Source: Roseomonas sp. AR75 (GTDB taxonomy: Bacteria > Pseudomonadota > Alphaproteobacteria > Acetobacterales > Acetobacteraceae). From it: a stretch of 64,000 bases of DNA. The position numbers and the translations under genes are program-made. Shown piece after piece: positions 23,412-32,090 of this stretch (its first letter is position 1; the number at the start of each line of letters is the position of its first letter). Location of the stretch: assembly GCF_005222815.1 (NCBI RefSeq), contig NZ_STGB01000006.1, forward strand, positions 434,001 to 498,000, written 5' to 3'. The notes beneath the pieces were generated by a model. It saw nothing but the letters and a program-made list of their open reading frames with translations, ran no database searches and was not told the DNA's origin.

Positions 23412-23978
23412 ATGTCCGGTCAGCCTGTCACCCTGCGCGGCCCGCGGGTCGTCCTGCGCCCCTGGCGCCTGCCGGAGGACCTCGATCCGCTTTTCGCCAT
23501 CAACGGCGATCCCGCGGCCATGCGCTTCTTCCCGAATGTCCACGACCGCGCCGAGAGCGACGATTGGGGCCGCCGGATCGCTGCCGATTGCGCGAGCCGC
23601 AGCTACGGCTTCTGGGCGCTGGAGCTGCCCGGCGAGGGCCTGGTCGGCGCGGTCGGCATCAAGCCCGCGCCCTTCGAGGCCGACTTCACACCCTGCACCG
23701 AGATCGGCTGGCGAATCGCCACCCGCTTCCAGCGCCGCGGCCTGGCGGAGGAGGGGGCACGGCTGGCCCTGGCGCATGGCTTCGGCCCAGCCGGGCTGGA
23801 CCGCATCGTCGCCTGGACCCCGCCTGTCAACGAGCCCTCCTGGCGGCTGATGGAGAAGCTCGGCATGCGGCGGGAGCGTGTCTTCGATCATCCGAGCCTG
23901 CCGGAGGGGCATCCCCTGCGGGCGCACCTGCTGTATGCGATCGGCCGCGCGGAGTGGATCGCGCAGCGCCTCGGCTGA
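23412..23978 (+). CDS. GNAT family N-acetyltransferase (RimJ/RimL type)
   Basis: 188 residues, cytosolic. The fold order of acetyltransferases such as RimJ/RimL is clear: VTLRGPRVVLRPWRLPEDL, FPNVHDRAESDDWGRRI, FWALELPGEGLVGAVGIKP, the acetyl-CoA-binding strand-loop EIGWRIATRFQRRGLAEEGARLAL and VAWTPPVNEPSWRLMEKLGM. The R-x-x-G-x-A-like loop is QRRGLAEEG. Acceptor substrate (ribosomal protein N-terminus or small molecule) unknown. The gene is divergent from the CoA-transferase operon with a roughly 100-bp gap. Confidence 0.88.
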   Translation: MSGQPVTLRGPRVVLRPWRLPEDLDPLFAINGDPAAMRFFPNVHDRAESDDWGRRIAADCASRSYGFWALELPGEGLVGAVGIKPAPFEADFTPCTEIGWRIATRFQRRGLAEEGARLALAHGFGPAGLDRIVAWTPPVNEPSWRLMEKLGMRRERVFDHPSLPEGHPLRAHLLYAIGRAEWIAQRLG

Positions 23979-24019
23979 TCCCGCTTGCCAGCCGGCGCGC
24001 CATTCACCAATTAGCGGGG

Positions 24020-24730
24020 ATGCGGCGCGCTCCCCCGGTCCTCGTCGTCATCGCGCTCGCCCCGTTGCTGGGCGGCGCCGCCTCGCCCGGCCCCACGGCG
24101 CCGGAGCTGGAGGCCGCGGGCTGGCGCAAGCTGCAATGGAACGGCATCCGACCGGCCAATTTCGCCGCCACCCCGAGCGGGGGCATCCGCATCTCCGGGC
24201 GGGGCGAGGCCAGCGTGCTCGCCAAGCCTCTGCAGGGCGCGGCCACCTGCCTGGCCTGGCGTTGGCGCGTGGATGCGGGTCCGCCGTCCACCGACCTTGC
24301 CCGCCGCGGCGGAGACGATCGGGCCGTGGCGATCGGCATCGGCTTCGCCGGCTTCGGGCCGCAGGCCGATCTCTCGGTGCGCATCCAGCATGCGGCGGCG
24401 CAGGTCGCCAGCGGCCAGTCCCGCCTGCCGCGCAGCGTGCTGATGTATGTCTGGGGCGGCACGGGCATGGAGGGGCAGGATTCGCCCGGCGGCTTCTTTC
24501 CCAGCCCGTGGAACCGCGGCATCGCGATGCTGCGCGTCCAGCGCCCCGCCGCCGCGCCGCGCGGCCGCTGGGTGGAGGAGCGGGTCAATCTCGGTGCCGA
24601 TTGGCAGGCCGCTTTCGGCAGCAACGCGGTGCCGGCGGTGATGGAGGTGATCGTCTCCACCGACAGCGACGACACCGGCACGCCGGTGGAGGCGCAGGTC
24701 GAGAACATCCGGCTGGTGCCCTGCCGCTGA
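24020..24730 (+). CDS. DUF3047 family periplasmic protein
   Basis: 236 residues with an N-terminal signal peptide (PPVLVVIALAPLLGGAASP). The rest matches DUF3047: WRKLQWNGIRPANFA, LAWRWRVDAGPPSTDLARRGGDDRAVAIGIGF, LMYVWGGTG and the terminal VIVSTDSDDTGTPVEAQVENIRLV. The family is predicted to be secreted and beta-sandwich-like, without known function. ATG 24020 directly follows AGCGGGG and begins the signal sequence. The gene stands between a GNAT gene and a flavin reductase gene, both plus strand, with no sign of coupling. Confidence 0.75.
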   Translation: MRRAPPVLVVIALAPLLGGAASPGPTAPELEAAGWRKLQWNGIRPANFAATPSGGIRISGRGEASVLAKPLQGAATCLAWRWRVDAGPPSTDLARRGGDDRAVAIGIGFAGFGPQADLSVRIQHAAAQVASGQSRLPRSVLMYVWGGTGMEGQDSPGGFFPSPWNRGIAMLRVQRPAAAPRGRWVEERVNLGADWQAAFGSNAVPAVMEVIVSTDSDDTGTPVEAQVENIRLVPCR

Positions 24731-24802
24731 GGCAGCCCGGCGCGCGGGCTTTGCAGCCGCGCCGCCAGGCACCATCTTCCTGCCGATGGAGACCCTGCCG
24801 GC

Positions 24803-25306
24803 ATGAGCGTCAGCCGCGATGAGTTCCGCGATGCGATGGCCCGGCTGGGCGCGGCGGTGAATGTCGTCACCACCGATGGCATCGCCGGCCGTGCCGGATT
24901 CACCGCCAGCGCCGTCTGCTCCGTCACGGACGATCCGCCGACGCTGCTGGTCTGCCTCAACCGCGCCAGCCGTGGCAATGCGCTGTTCAAGCGCAACGGC
25001 GTGCTCTGCGTGAACACGCTCGCTTCCGGCTGCCGGTCGCTCTCGGATGCCTTCGCCGGCAAGGGCGGGCTCGACACCGATGGCCGCTTCGCCCTGGCGC
25101 AGTGGAGCCGCCTGGTCACCGGCGCGCCGGTGCTGGACGACGCGGCGGTGGTCGCCTTCGACTGCCGCATCGCCGAGGTGCTGGAGAAGGGCACGCACAG
25201 CGTGCTGTTCGCGGAGATCGAGGCGATCCGCCAGGGCGCGCCCGGCGGCGCGCTGATCTGGTACCGCCGCGGCTATCATCCCGTGGGGGAAGTCGAGGCG
25301 GTCTGA
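24803..25306 (+). CDS. Flavin reductase (RutF/HpaC family)
   Basis: 167 residues, single FMN-binding split-barrel domain. FRDAMARLGAAVNVVTTDG begins it, then GFTASAVCSVTDDPPTLLVCLNRAS (FMN-binding), FCVNTLA-like LCVNTLASGCRSLSDAFAG, and the C-terminal IWYRRGYHPV. These proteins use NAD(P)H to reduce FMN or FAD for a two-component monooxygenase. No partner oxygenase gene is adjacent, so the user is unknown; RutF-type enzymes also work with pyrimidine oxygenases encoded elsewhere. ATG 24803 follows the pattern expected for the family. Confidence 0.88.
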   Translation: MSVSRDEFRDAMARLGAAVNVVTTDGIAGRAGFTASAVCSVTDDPPTLLVCLNRASRGNALFKRNGVLCVNTLASGCRSLSDAFAGKGGLDTDGRFALAQWSRLVTGAPVLDDAAVVAFDCRIAEVLEKGTHSVLFAEIEAIRQGAPGGALIWYRRGYHPVGEVEAV

Positions 25307-25381
25307 CTCCGTTCCCGGCCTGATTCCGCGTTTGAATCGGATTTGCGCCCCTGCCAGGCTGCCGGGCCGGAGGACAGGGCG

Positions 25382-26527
25382 ATGTCGAACAACTATGCCG
25401 GGCTGCGCAAGGCCCTCGCGCGCGACAAGCCTGCGCTGAAGCGCTGCGCCGAACGCCTGCTCGCGCTGCGCCAGCACTTGGCACCGCTGCGCAAGCGCAA
25501 GAGCGACAGCACCCTGCTGCTGGCGACCTGGAACATCCGCGACTTCGATTCGAACAAGTTCAAGTTCGGCCCGCGGCTGCCGGAGACCTTCTACTACCTG
25601 GCCGAGATCATCTCCTGCTTCGACCTCGTCGCGCTGCAGGAGGTGGATCGCGACCTCCGCCCGCTGGAGACGCTGATGCGGATCCTCGGCCGCGAATGGG
25701 ACTACATCGCGACCGACACCACGGAAGGCACCGGCGGCAACGGCGAACGCATGGCCTTCGTGTTCAACCGGGAGAAGGTGTTCTTCCGCAAGGTCGCGGG
25801 TGAGGTGGTGCTGCCGGAAGGGCAGCTCGTCGTCTCCCGCAAGAAGGTGAAGCCGCCGAAGGAGCAGCCGGAAGCGGAAGCGACCGATGTCGAGGTCAAG
25901 CAGCAATTCGCACGCACGCCCTTCCTCGTCGCCTTCCAGTCGGGCTGGTTCCGCTTCAGCCTCTGCACTGTCCACATCTACTACGGCAACGAGTCCGGCG
26001 AGCAGTTGAAGCGCCGCATCGACGAGATCGAGCGTCTCGTCCGCTTCTTCGCGGACCGCCAGGACAAGGCGAGCAAGCAGGAGAAGGACAGCAGCGGGGC
26101 GGTGGAGAACTACATCCTGCTCGGCGACTTCAACGTGGTCAGCCCCGAGCACAAGACGATGGCCGCGCTGAAGAGCGAGGGATTCACCGTCCCGGCGGCG
26201 ATCGACGGCCGAAAGGTGCGCGGCCCGGACGACCATTTCTACGACCAGATCGCGGTCCGGGTGAAGGATGAGCGCTTCCGCGTGGCAGGCGGCGGCATCG
26301 TGAACATGTTCGCCGCCGTGTTCCGCGACACGCCGGAGGATCGTGCGATCTACGCGCCGCACATGCCGAAGGCGGACCCCGAGAAGGATGCCAGGTTCCG
26401 CGCGAAGACGCCGGAGGCGCTCTACCGCAAATGGCGCACCTGGCAGATGTCGGACCACGCGCCGCTATGGATCGAGATCGACACGGACTTCTCCGAAAGC
26501 TACCTCGCCGGGATCGCGGCAGGATGA
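25382..26527 (+). CDS. Endonuclease/exonuclease/phosphatase family protein
   Basis: 381 residues, no signal peptide. The Mg-dependent EEP fold is indicated by LLLATWNIRDFDSNK (Asn for metal), DLVALQEVDRDLRPLE (catalytic Glu), FRFSLCTVHIYYGN, YILLGDFNVVS (Asp-x-Asn) and MSDHAPLWIEI (terminal Asp-His). The first 40 residues are a basic helix. A mid region (about 130-175) is rich in Lys and Glu. It might cleave nucleic acid or a phosphate ester; substrate unknown. Start ATG 25382 is close to GGACAGGGCG. It is convergent with the sulfatase gene (4-bp gap). Confidence 0.85.
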   Translation: MSNNYAGLRKALARDKPALKRCAERLLALRQHLAPLRKRKSDSTLLLATWNIRDFDSNKFKFGPRLPETFYYLAEIISCFDLVALQEVDRDLRPLETLMRILGREWDYIATDTTEGTGGNGERMAFVFNREKVFFRKVAGEVVLPEGQLVVSRKKVKPPKEQPEAEATDVEVKQQFARTPFLVAFQSGWFRFSLCTVHIYYGNESGEQLKRRIDEIERLVRFFADRQDKASKQEKDSSGAVENYILLGDFNVVSPEHKTMAALKSEGFTVPAAIDGRKVRGPDDHFYDQIAVRVKDERFRVAGGGIVNMFAAVFRDTPEDRAIYAPHMPKADPEKDARFRAKTPEALYRKWRTWQMSDHAPLWIEIDTDFSESYLAGIAAG

Positions 26528-26531
26528 TCCG

Positions 26532-28097
26532 CTACCACTCGCCGTAGAACACGCCGGCCGCCTTGTGGCGGTCGGTGCGGAGCTCCGCCTCGGCCCAGGT
26601 GAGCGTGGTGCGCCGCTTCAGCCGCGTGAACCACGCCAGCAGCCGCTCCCGCATCGCGTCCATCACCGCATCGCAGGAGGGATCGGCGCCACGATCGAAG
26701 AACTCCTGCGGATCGGCGGCGAGGTCGAAGAGCTGCGGGCGGTAGCCGCTGGTCCAGTGCACGTATTTCCAGCGCGCATCGCGCACCATCCAGGCATGGT
26801 GCTGCCCCGTCGGATGGCCGAGCCGCCGGCGCGCGCCGCGGAAGGTCCAGTCCAATTCGCTGAACACCGCGTCGCGCCAGCCATCCGCGCTGGCGCGTGT
26901 CAGCGGCAGCAGGGAACGCCCCTCCACGACATGCTCGGCCGGATCGAGCGCCAGCGCATCGAGGATGGTCGGCACCACGTCGATCGCCTCGACGAAGCGA
27001 TCCTCGGCCCTGCCGCGCGTGGCGTCGGCATCGGGTGAAGGATCGTAGAGGACGAAAGGAATGCGCTGGACGCAGTCGTGGAACAGCTCCTTCTCGCCCA
27101 GCCAGTGATCGCCGAGATAATCGCCATGGTCGGAGCAGAACACGACCAGCGTGTCCTTCCAGCGACCGAGCCGCTCCATCTCCGCCCACACGCGACCCAG
27201 ATGGTGGTCGAGCTGCGAGATCAGCCCCTGGTACGCCGGGCGCACGGTGCGGATGCAGGCATCGTCCTGGAAGCTGCGCGAGACCTCCTCCTCCTGCCAG
27301 GCGCGCATCACCGGGTGGGCATCCGGCCCGCGCTCATCGGGGTGGCGGGAGACGGGCAGGCACTCGTTCTCGGAATACATCGCATGCCACGGCGCGGGCG
27401 CGATGTAGGGCCAGTGCGGCTTCACATAGGACAGGTGCAGCACCCAGGGCGCATCGCCCTGGCGACGCATGAAGTCGAGCGCGACATCGGTGGTGTAGGC
27501 CGTCTCGCTGTGCTGCTCCTTCACGCGCGCGGGCAGGCGCGCGTTGCGCATCTTCCAGCCGTTCAGCACGCGGCCATCGGCGTCCTCCACGGCGATGACG
27601 TAGTCGGTCCAGGGGTCCTTGCTGTCGTAGCCCTGCGCGCGCAGCCACGCGGCATAGGCGCTGTCAGGTTCGGCATGATGGCCGTCATGGCGGTCCACCA
27701 GGGTGAACCAGCCTTCGTCGAGCAGGGCCTTCAGGTCGTGCTGGCCATCAAGCTGCAGCCGCTTCATGCCGCGCGCATCGGGCAGCACATGCGTCTTTCC
27801 CGCGAGTGCCAGCGTTCGCCCCGCTTCGCGCAGGTGCCAGCCCAGCGTCACCTCGCCCACCGAGAGCGGCACGCGGTTGTGCGTGGCGCCGTGGGAGGAG
27901 ACGTAGCGCCCGGTGTAGTAGCTCATCCGCGAAGGCCCGCAGATGCCGGACTGCACATAGGCCTGGGTGAAGCGCACACCCTTCGCCGCCAGCGCGTCCA
28001 GGTTCGGCGTCTTGAGGAAGGGATGGCCGGCGCAGCCCATGTGGTCCCAGCGCAGCTGGTCGCACATGATGAACAGCACGTTGCGGATGGCGGACAT
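26532..28097 (-). CDS. Sulfatase / phosphonate monoester hydrolase-like enzyme (formylglycine type)
   Basis: 521 residues, alkaline phosphatase superfamily. Metal ligands lie in VLFIMCDQLRWDHMG (Asp13). The SGICGPSRMSYYTGRY motif contains Cys53-x-Pro-Ser-Arg, whose Cys would be converted to formylglycine. Later come GKTHVLPD, KPHWPYIAP and the second metal set VVFCSDHGDYLGDHWLGEKE. The protein has no signal peptide and is likely cytoplasmic, as for phosphonate monoester hydrolases and choline sulfatases. Which ester is cleaved cannot be told. No formylglycine-generating enzyme gene is seen in the window. ATG 28097 starts the conserved fold. Confidence 0.88.
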   Translation of the reverse strand: MSAIRNVLFIMCDQLRWDHMGCAGHPFLKTPNLDALAAKGVRFTQAYVQSGICGPSRMSYYTGRYVSSHGATHNRVPLSVGEVTLGWHLREAGRTLALAGKTHVLPDARGMKRLQLDGQHDLKALLDEGWFTLVDRHDGHHAEPDSAYAAWLRAQGYDSKDPWTDYVIAVEDADGRVLNGWKMRNARLPARVKEQHSETAYTTDVALDFMRRQGDAPWVLHLSYVKPHWPYIAPAPWHAMYSENECLPVSRHPDERGPDAHPVMRAWQEEEVSRSFQDDACIRTVRPAYQGLISQLDHHLGRVWAEMERLGRWKDTLVVFCSDHGDYLGDHWLGEKELFHDCVQRIPFVLYDPSPDADATRGRAEDRFVEAIDVVPTILDALALDPAEHVVEGRSLLPLTRASADGWRDAVFSELDWTFRGARRRLGHPTGQHHAWMVRDARWKYVHWTSGYRPQLFDLAADPQEFFDRGADPSCDAVMDAMRERLLAWFTRLKRRTTLTWAEAELRTDRHKAAGVFYGEW

Positions 28098-28233
28098 GGG
28101 ATGCGTTCCGTTCTCGCCTCCGCGGCGCAGGGCGGGGGAGGCCGGGGTGTGGAAGGCCGCCGGGAAACCGGTGCGCCTGCGCAGGAGAGAACCACCGCAC
28201 CCGGATGCAGGCAATGCACGCGGTGCCTGCCGT

Positions 28234-28686
28234 TCATCCCGACTCCGGCGCGACCTCGATCAGCGTCTGGCCGGGGCGCGCGGCGATCACGCGGCGCTCC
28301 GCCGTGCCGCCCTGCGCGAAGCGGGCGCTGAAGCGCAGCGTTCCGTCCGGCAGCGCCTCCAGCCGCGGCCCCGCGGCGTCCGCCACCACGACCGGCGGCA
28401 CCGGGCGATCCGAGGTCTCGTCCGTCTCCAGCCAGGCGATCGCCGCGGCAAGCTGCGCGGCCGTGGCGCCGGAGCCGAGCAGCCCGTGCCAGTCGTCCTC
28501 GGCCTGGAAGCCGGGCCGCACCACGCCGGATTGCGTCACCAGCGCCTTCAGCCGCAGCCGCAGCCCTTCCGCATAGGCGAAGGCACGCACCGGCCGCAGC
28601 GGCGCGATGGAGACCAGGTGCGCGCCGGGCTCGGCGATGCCGAAGCGGCGCAGGTAATCGCGGTAGCGCTGCTCCGTTCCGGCCAC
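28234..28686 (-). CDS. Hypothetical protein, partner of the DUF4157 protein
   Basis: 150 residues, soluble, with no recognised domain. It starts MAGTEQRYRDYLRRFG, has a helical first half (FAYAEGLRLRLKALVTQSG, AQLAAAIAWLE) and a beta-rich end (LRFSARFAQGGTAERRVIA, GQTLIEVAPE). The ATG lies eight bases after the stop of the large DUF4157 gene, so the two are very likely cotranscribed. By position it could be a chaperone, immunity or accessory protein for that product; this is inference, not homology. Confidence 0.6.
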   Translation of the reverse strand: MAGTEQRYRDYLRRFGIAEPGAHLVSIAPLRPVRAFAYAEGLRLRLKALVTQSGVVRPGFQAEDDWHGLLGSGATAAQLAAAIAWLETDETSDRPVPPVVVADAAGPRLEALPDGTLRFSARFAQGGTAERRVIAARPGQTLIEVAPESG

Positions 28687-28693
28687 GTGTCGC

Positions 28694-30970
28694 TCAACGC
28701 GGGATCAGCAGGCGGTGGCCGGCGGTCAGCGTGGGCCAGGCATTGGTCGCGGCATTCACCGCGATGTCGGGATTGGCGCGCACCAGCGCGGCTTCGGAGA
28801 CGCCGTTCTGCGCCGCGATCCCCGCGCGCGTCTCGCCCGCGATCACCCAGTGGTCGCGCGCGCCGGGCAGGAAGGCGGTGGCGGGCAGCGTGTCGGTGAT
28901 GCCGGGATTGGCCGCCTCGATCGCCGCCCGTGCCACGCCGCTGCGGGTAGCCAGGTCATCCAGGCCGGTGATCCCGGACGGGATGCGCAAGGCGCGCGCC
29001 GCGCCGGAAGCAGGCAGGCCGGTAAGCTGCGCGCCGGCTGGATCGAGGCCGATCATCTCGACATGGCCCTGGAAGAAGGCGGCGCGCACCGCCGCTTCGC
29101 CGACGCCGGCATGCGCCGTGCCGCCAGGTGGCGTGCCGCCGTCGCGGATGCGCTCGGCCTGGGCGCGATGCGCGACATACTGGGTGGGGCTTGCGCGGTC
29201 GGTCAGCAGCGTCGCGTCGGGCGTGGCGGGCGACAGCGCGCCTTCCACGGTGCGGCGCAGCGGTTCGGCGGTGCCGGCGCGCAGCTTCGGCATCACGTCG
29301 GTGTTCAGCGTGGACACCGTGAACATCTCGGTGAAGCCTTCCTTCATCGTCCCGCGGCCCTGGTCGGCCGCGGTGAAGGCGGGATGCGTCTGCAGGTGCA
29401 GCGTCTCATGCGTCGCGGTCTTGAAGGTGGACCAGCGCTGCTGGAGTTCCGCGCGGTTGCGGTCGGCACCGGGATCGAAGCGCGATTGCAGCGTGATGCC
29501 GCCGGTGCCGCGCTCGCTCCAGTCGGCCATGCGGTAGTCGATCAGCATGCGCCGGTTGTCCGGCCTGCCGACGGTGCTGGCGGCGGCGTATTCGTTCGCC
29601 ACTTCCCAGCGGAAGGCGCCGCCCGGATCATCGGCGGAGGAATAATTGTGCGCCGCCAGGATGTCGGTGGCGAAGCGCCTTGATCCCGCGGCGCCTGCCG
29701 CGCCGGGCACGTCGTTCTCGAACAGCCACCAGGCGACGCCGGGCGCCAGGTCGGCGGAGCCGGTCATCGTGCTGCGGTCGGCTTCGCTCGAGATGTCGAA
29801 GATGTTCTGGCCGGCGCCGCTGGCGACGCGCGGCGCGCGATTGGCGACCTGTGCCGGCGAACTCGCCGCGGCATCCATCCTGCTGCCGTAGCGCCGCTCC
29901 AGCTCACCTCGCGCGGCATTGGCGATGTCCACCACGCCGGTCGGTGCCGGCCCGGCAGCCCCCGGGGCGGCGGCCGGTGCGATGAAGTCCACGCGCGGCC
30001 GCGCCAGCGCGGCGGTCACGGTCGGCAGCTTGAAGGTGAGGTAGGCATCGTAGGCGGCGAACAGCTCCGCCTTCATGGCCGCGCGCATCGCCATGGCGTG
30101 CAGGATCAGGGGCATCAGCGGCAGGCGCGGCACGCCGTCCCAGGGCGTGCGAGCCGGCGTCGGTGCCGGCGCCGGCCCGGGCCCGCCGGGCGCGGCAGGT
30201 GCAGGTGGCGCCACCGGCGCGGGGCGGCTGCTGGGGTCGAGCTCGAAGCCGATCTCGCGCGCCAGATCCGAACCCGGCACGGACGCGGCCGGCCCTCCGC
30301 CGATGCCGGCGCGCTGGTCCGGCCCGCGCGTCGTCGCGACCGGTGGCGCGGGCGCCGGCCCGGGAGGCGGGAAAGGCGCGTAGCCGGTATAGGGCCCGGC
30401 AGGCGGGGGCACCTGCATCTGCGCAACGCCGCTGGGCGCGCCGGACCTGGGCGCGCCGGAGCCGGTCGCGCGCGGCTGCGCCGGCGGCAGCGCTGTCACC
30501 CCGGCCTGGGCGGCGCTGCCCATGCGGGTCGCCTCGCTCTCCAGGGCCGGGTCCTGGTTCACCGCCACGCCGCCGCGCTGCCCGGTCGGCGAAACGCGCC
30601 CTTGCCGCTGCTGCATCGCATGCCAGGCCTCATGCGGCAGATGTGCCTCCTGCCCCGGGCCGAGATGGATCTCCGCACCGCGTGCGAAGGCGAGCGCGCC
30701 CAGCATGCCGGGCTGCGGCGAATCCCGATGCACCGCGATGCCGGCGGCGGAGAGGCCCGACAGGCGTTCTATGCCGCCGCGCAAGGGCTGCGGCAGGCCG
30801 GAGGGCGGCGGAGCGGGCGCAAGGCGCCAGTCGAAATAGCCTGGCTCGCGCGGCGGCATCGCCTCGCTCAGAAGCTGAACGGCCGGCGCGGGCTGGGCGA
30901 GGGAAGCCGGCTCGCCCTGCCGGACGGGCGAGGCGGGCGTTCGCGGCTTCTGGTGCACGGCCTGGCGCAT
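28694..30970 (-). CDS. DUF4157 (eCIS-core-type) protein with a second HExxH site and LysM-like end
   Basis: 758 residues, no signal peptide. About residues 60-155 form a DUF4157 domain: LSGLSAAGIAVHRDS, ALAFARGAEIHLGPGQEAHL, then His113-Glu-Ala-Trp-His117 and the typical MQQRQGRV and DPALESEATRMG tail. A Pro/Ala/Gly linker (about 160-280) leads to a second putative metalloprotease region around 440-560, with His521-Glu-Thr-Leu-His525 and Glu544/Glu548 downstream. The last 100 residues contain two LysM-like repeats (IAAQNGVSEAALVRANPD). DUF4157 domains are found in proteins linked to extracellular contractile injection systems and in polymorphic toxins, but no eCIS genes occur here. ATG 30970 is chosen; an upstream frame extends to 31018. 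Confidence 0.8.
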   Translation of the reverse strand: MRQAVHQKPRTPASPVRQGEPASLAQPAPAVQLLSEAMPPREPGYFDWRLAPAPPPSGLPQPLRGGIERLSGLSAAGIAVHRDSPQPGMLGALAFARGAEIHLGPGQEAHLPHEAWHAMQQRQGRVSPTGQRGGVAVNQDPALESEATRMGSAAQAGVTALPPAQPRATGSGAPRSGAPSGVAQMQVPPPAGPYTGYAPFPPPGPAPAPPVATTRGPDQRAGIGGGPAASVPGSDLAREIGFELDPSSRPAPVAPPAPAAPGGPGPAPAPTPARTPWDGVPRLPLMPLILHAMAMRAAMKAELFAAYDAYLTFKLPTVTAALARPRVDFIAPAAAPGAAGPAPTGVVDIANAARGELERRYGSRMDAAASSPAQVANRAPRVASGAGQNIFDISSEADRSTMTGSADLAPGVAWWLFENDVPGAAGAAGSRRFATDILAAHNYSSADDPGGAFRWEVANEYAAASTVGRPDNRRMLIDYRMADWSERGTGGITLQSRFDPGADRNRAELQQRWSTFKTATHETLHLQTHPAFTAADQGRGTMKEGFTEMFTVSTLNTDVMPKLRAGTAEPLRRTVEGALSPATPDATLLTDRASPTQYVAHRAQAERIRDGGTPPGGTAHAGVGEAAVRAAFFQGHVEMIGLDPAGAQLTGLPASGAARALRIPSGITGLDDLATRSGVARAAIEAANPGITDTLPATAFLPGARDHWVIAGETRAGIAAQNGVSEAALVRANPDIAVNAATNAWPTLTAGHRLLIPR

Positions 30971-31070
30971 GCGGCAGCCCCCGGACGAGGCGACGATACG
31001 GCCTGCGCGTCGGCGCATGCAAGAATTCGCGGCACGGCTGCGCTATCCTCCGGCCGAGGAGGACCACGTC

Positions 31071-32015
31071 ATGCTTTCACGCCGCTGCCTCGCGCTTGCC
31101 GCGATGACGCTTGCCACGCCCGCCCTGGCGCAATCGGATCCGCTGCGCATCATCGTCAACTTTCCGCCAGGCGGTGCGCTGGACGGCACCGCGCGGCTGA
31201 TCGCGGAGCATGCGATGCGCGCCGGGCGCGGCACGGTGGTGGTGGAGAACCGGCCGGGCGCCGGCGGCAATATCGGCGCGGCGGCGGCTGCACGCGCGCG
31301 GCCGGACGGGCGCACGGTGCTGGCGGCGCTCGACACCTCCGTCACGGTCAATCCGCATCTCTACCGCAATCTCGGCTACGAGGTGCAGGCGCTGGCGCCG
31401 GTCGCCAATCTCGGCAGCTTCGCGCTGGTGCTGCTGGTGCACCCTACGCATCCGGCGAAGACGCTGCCGGCGTTCCTGGCGGCGGCGCGGCGGGAGCCGC
31501 TGTTCTATTCCTCGGGCAGCGTCGGCTCCCCCGGGCACCTGGCGATGGAGCATCTGCGCCAGCTTACCGGCCTGCCGCCGGTGGCGCTGGAGCATGTGCC
31601 CCAGCGCGGCAATGCGGAGGCGCTGACGGCCATCGTCTCGGGCCAGGTGCCGGCGGGATTCCTGGCGCTCGGCGGCGGGCCGCAGCTTGTCGCCTCCGGG
31701 CGGCTGCGCGCGCTCGCAGTGTCCGGCGCCGCGCGCCATCCGCTGCTGCCGGACGTGCCGACCGTGATCGAGAGCGGCGTGCCCGGCTTCGAGGTGCGGA
31801 TCGCCAACATCCTGTTCGCGCCAAGCGGCACGCCGGAAGCGGCGATGCAGGAGTGGTCCGCGCTGGCGCGCGACGCCCTTGCGACGGAGGCCGCGAAGCA
31901 GCGGCTGGCGGGCTGGGGGATCGATGCGCCGGAAGCGACCGCCGCCGCCTTCATCGCGGCAAATGACGCGCGCTGGGGGCGCGTGGTGCGGGAATCCGGT
32001 ATGCGGCTGGATTGA
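31071..32015 (+). CDS. Bug/TctC-type tripartite tricarboxylate receptor protein
   Basis: 314 residues. Signal peptide LSRRCLALAAMTLATPALAQS, then LRIIVNFPPGGALDGTARLIAE, the classic Bug ligand loop, followed by VVVENRPGAGGNIGAAAAARARPDGRTVL, SSGSVGSPGHLAMEHL and LPDVPTVIESGVPGFE. Such periplasmic proteins capture carboxylates or related metabolites for TctAB-type transporters or act as sensors. No tctA or tctB gene is adjacent. ATG 31071 is preceded by a strong GAGGAGGA. The gene is divergent from the DUF4157 gene, and a palindromic repeat follows its stop. Confidence 0.9.
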   Translation: MLSRRCLALAAMTLATPALAQSDPLRIIVNFPPGGALDGTARLIAEHAMRAGRGTVVVENRPGAGGNIGAAAAARARPDGRTVLAALDTSVTVNPHLYRNLGYEVQALAPVANLGSFALVLLVHPTHPAKTLPAFLAAARREPLFYSSGSVGSPGHLAMEHLRQLTGLPPVALEHVPQRGNAEALTAIVSGQVPAGFLALGGGPQLVASGRLRALAVSGAARHPLLPDVPTVIESGVPGFEVRIANILFAPSGTPEAAMQEWSALARDALATEAAKQRLAGWGIDAPEATAAAFIAANDARWGRVVRESGMRLD

Positions 32016-32030
32016 ACGTCCGGCGACTGC

Positions 32031-32073
32031 CCCCCACCCCGACCCTCCCCCGCAAGAGCGGGGGAGGGAGAGG
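32031..32073. repeat. Palindromic intergenic element, half copy (copy 2)
   Basis: About 43 bp, CCCCCACCCCGACCCTCCC leading into a hairpin CCCTCCCCCGC/GCGGGGGAGGG with AAGA as loop. It lies between the convergent ends of the Bug receptor gene and the LivK-like gene. It is one half of the roughly 100-bp paired elements seen at 46721, 51554 and 61138, and could also act as a bidirectional terminator. Confidence 0.85.
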
Positions 32074-32090
32074 GCGGCGGGAAGGCCGGA

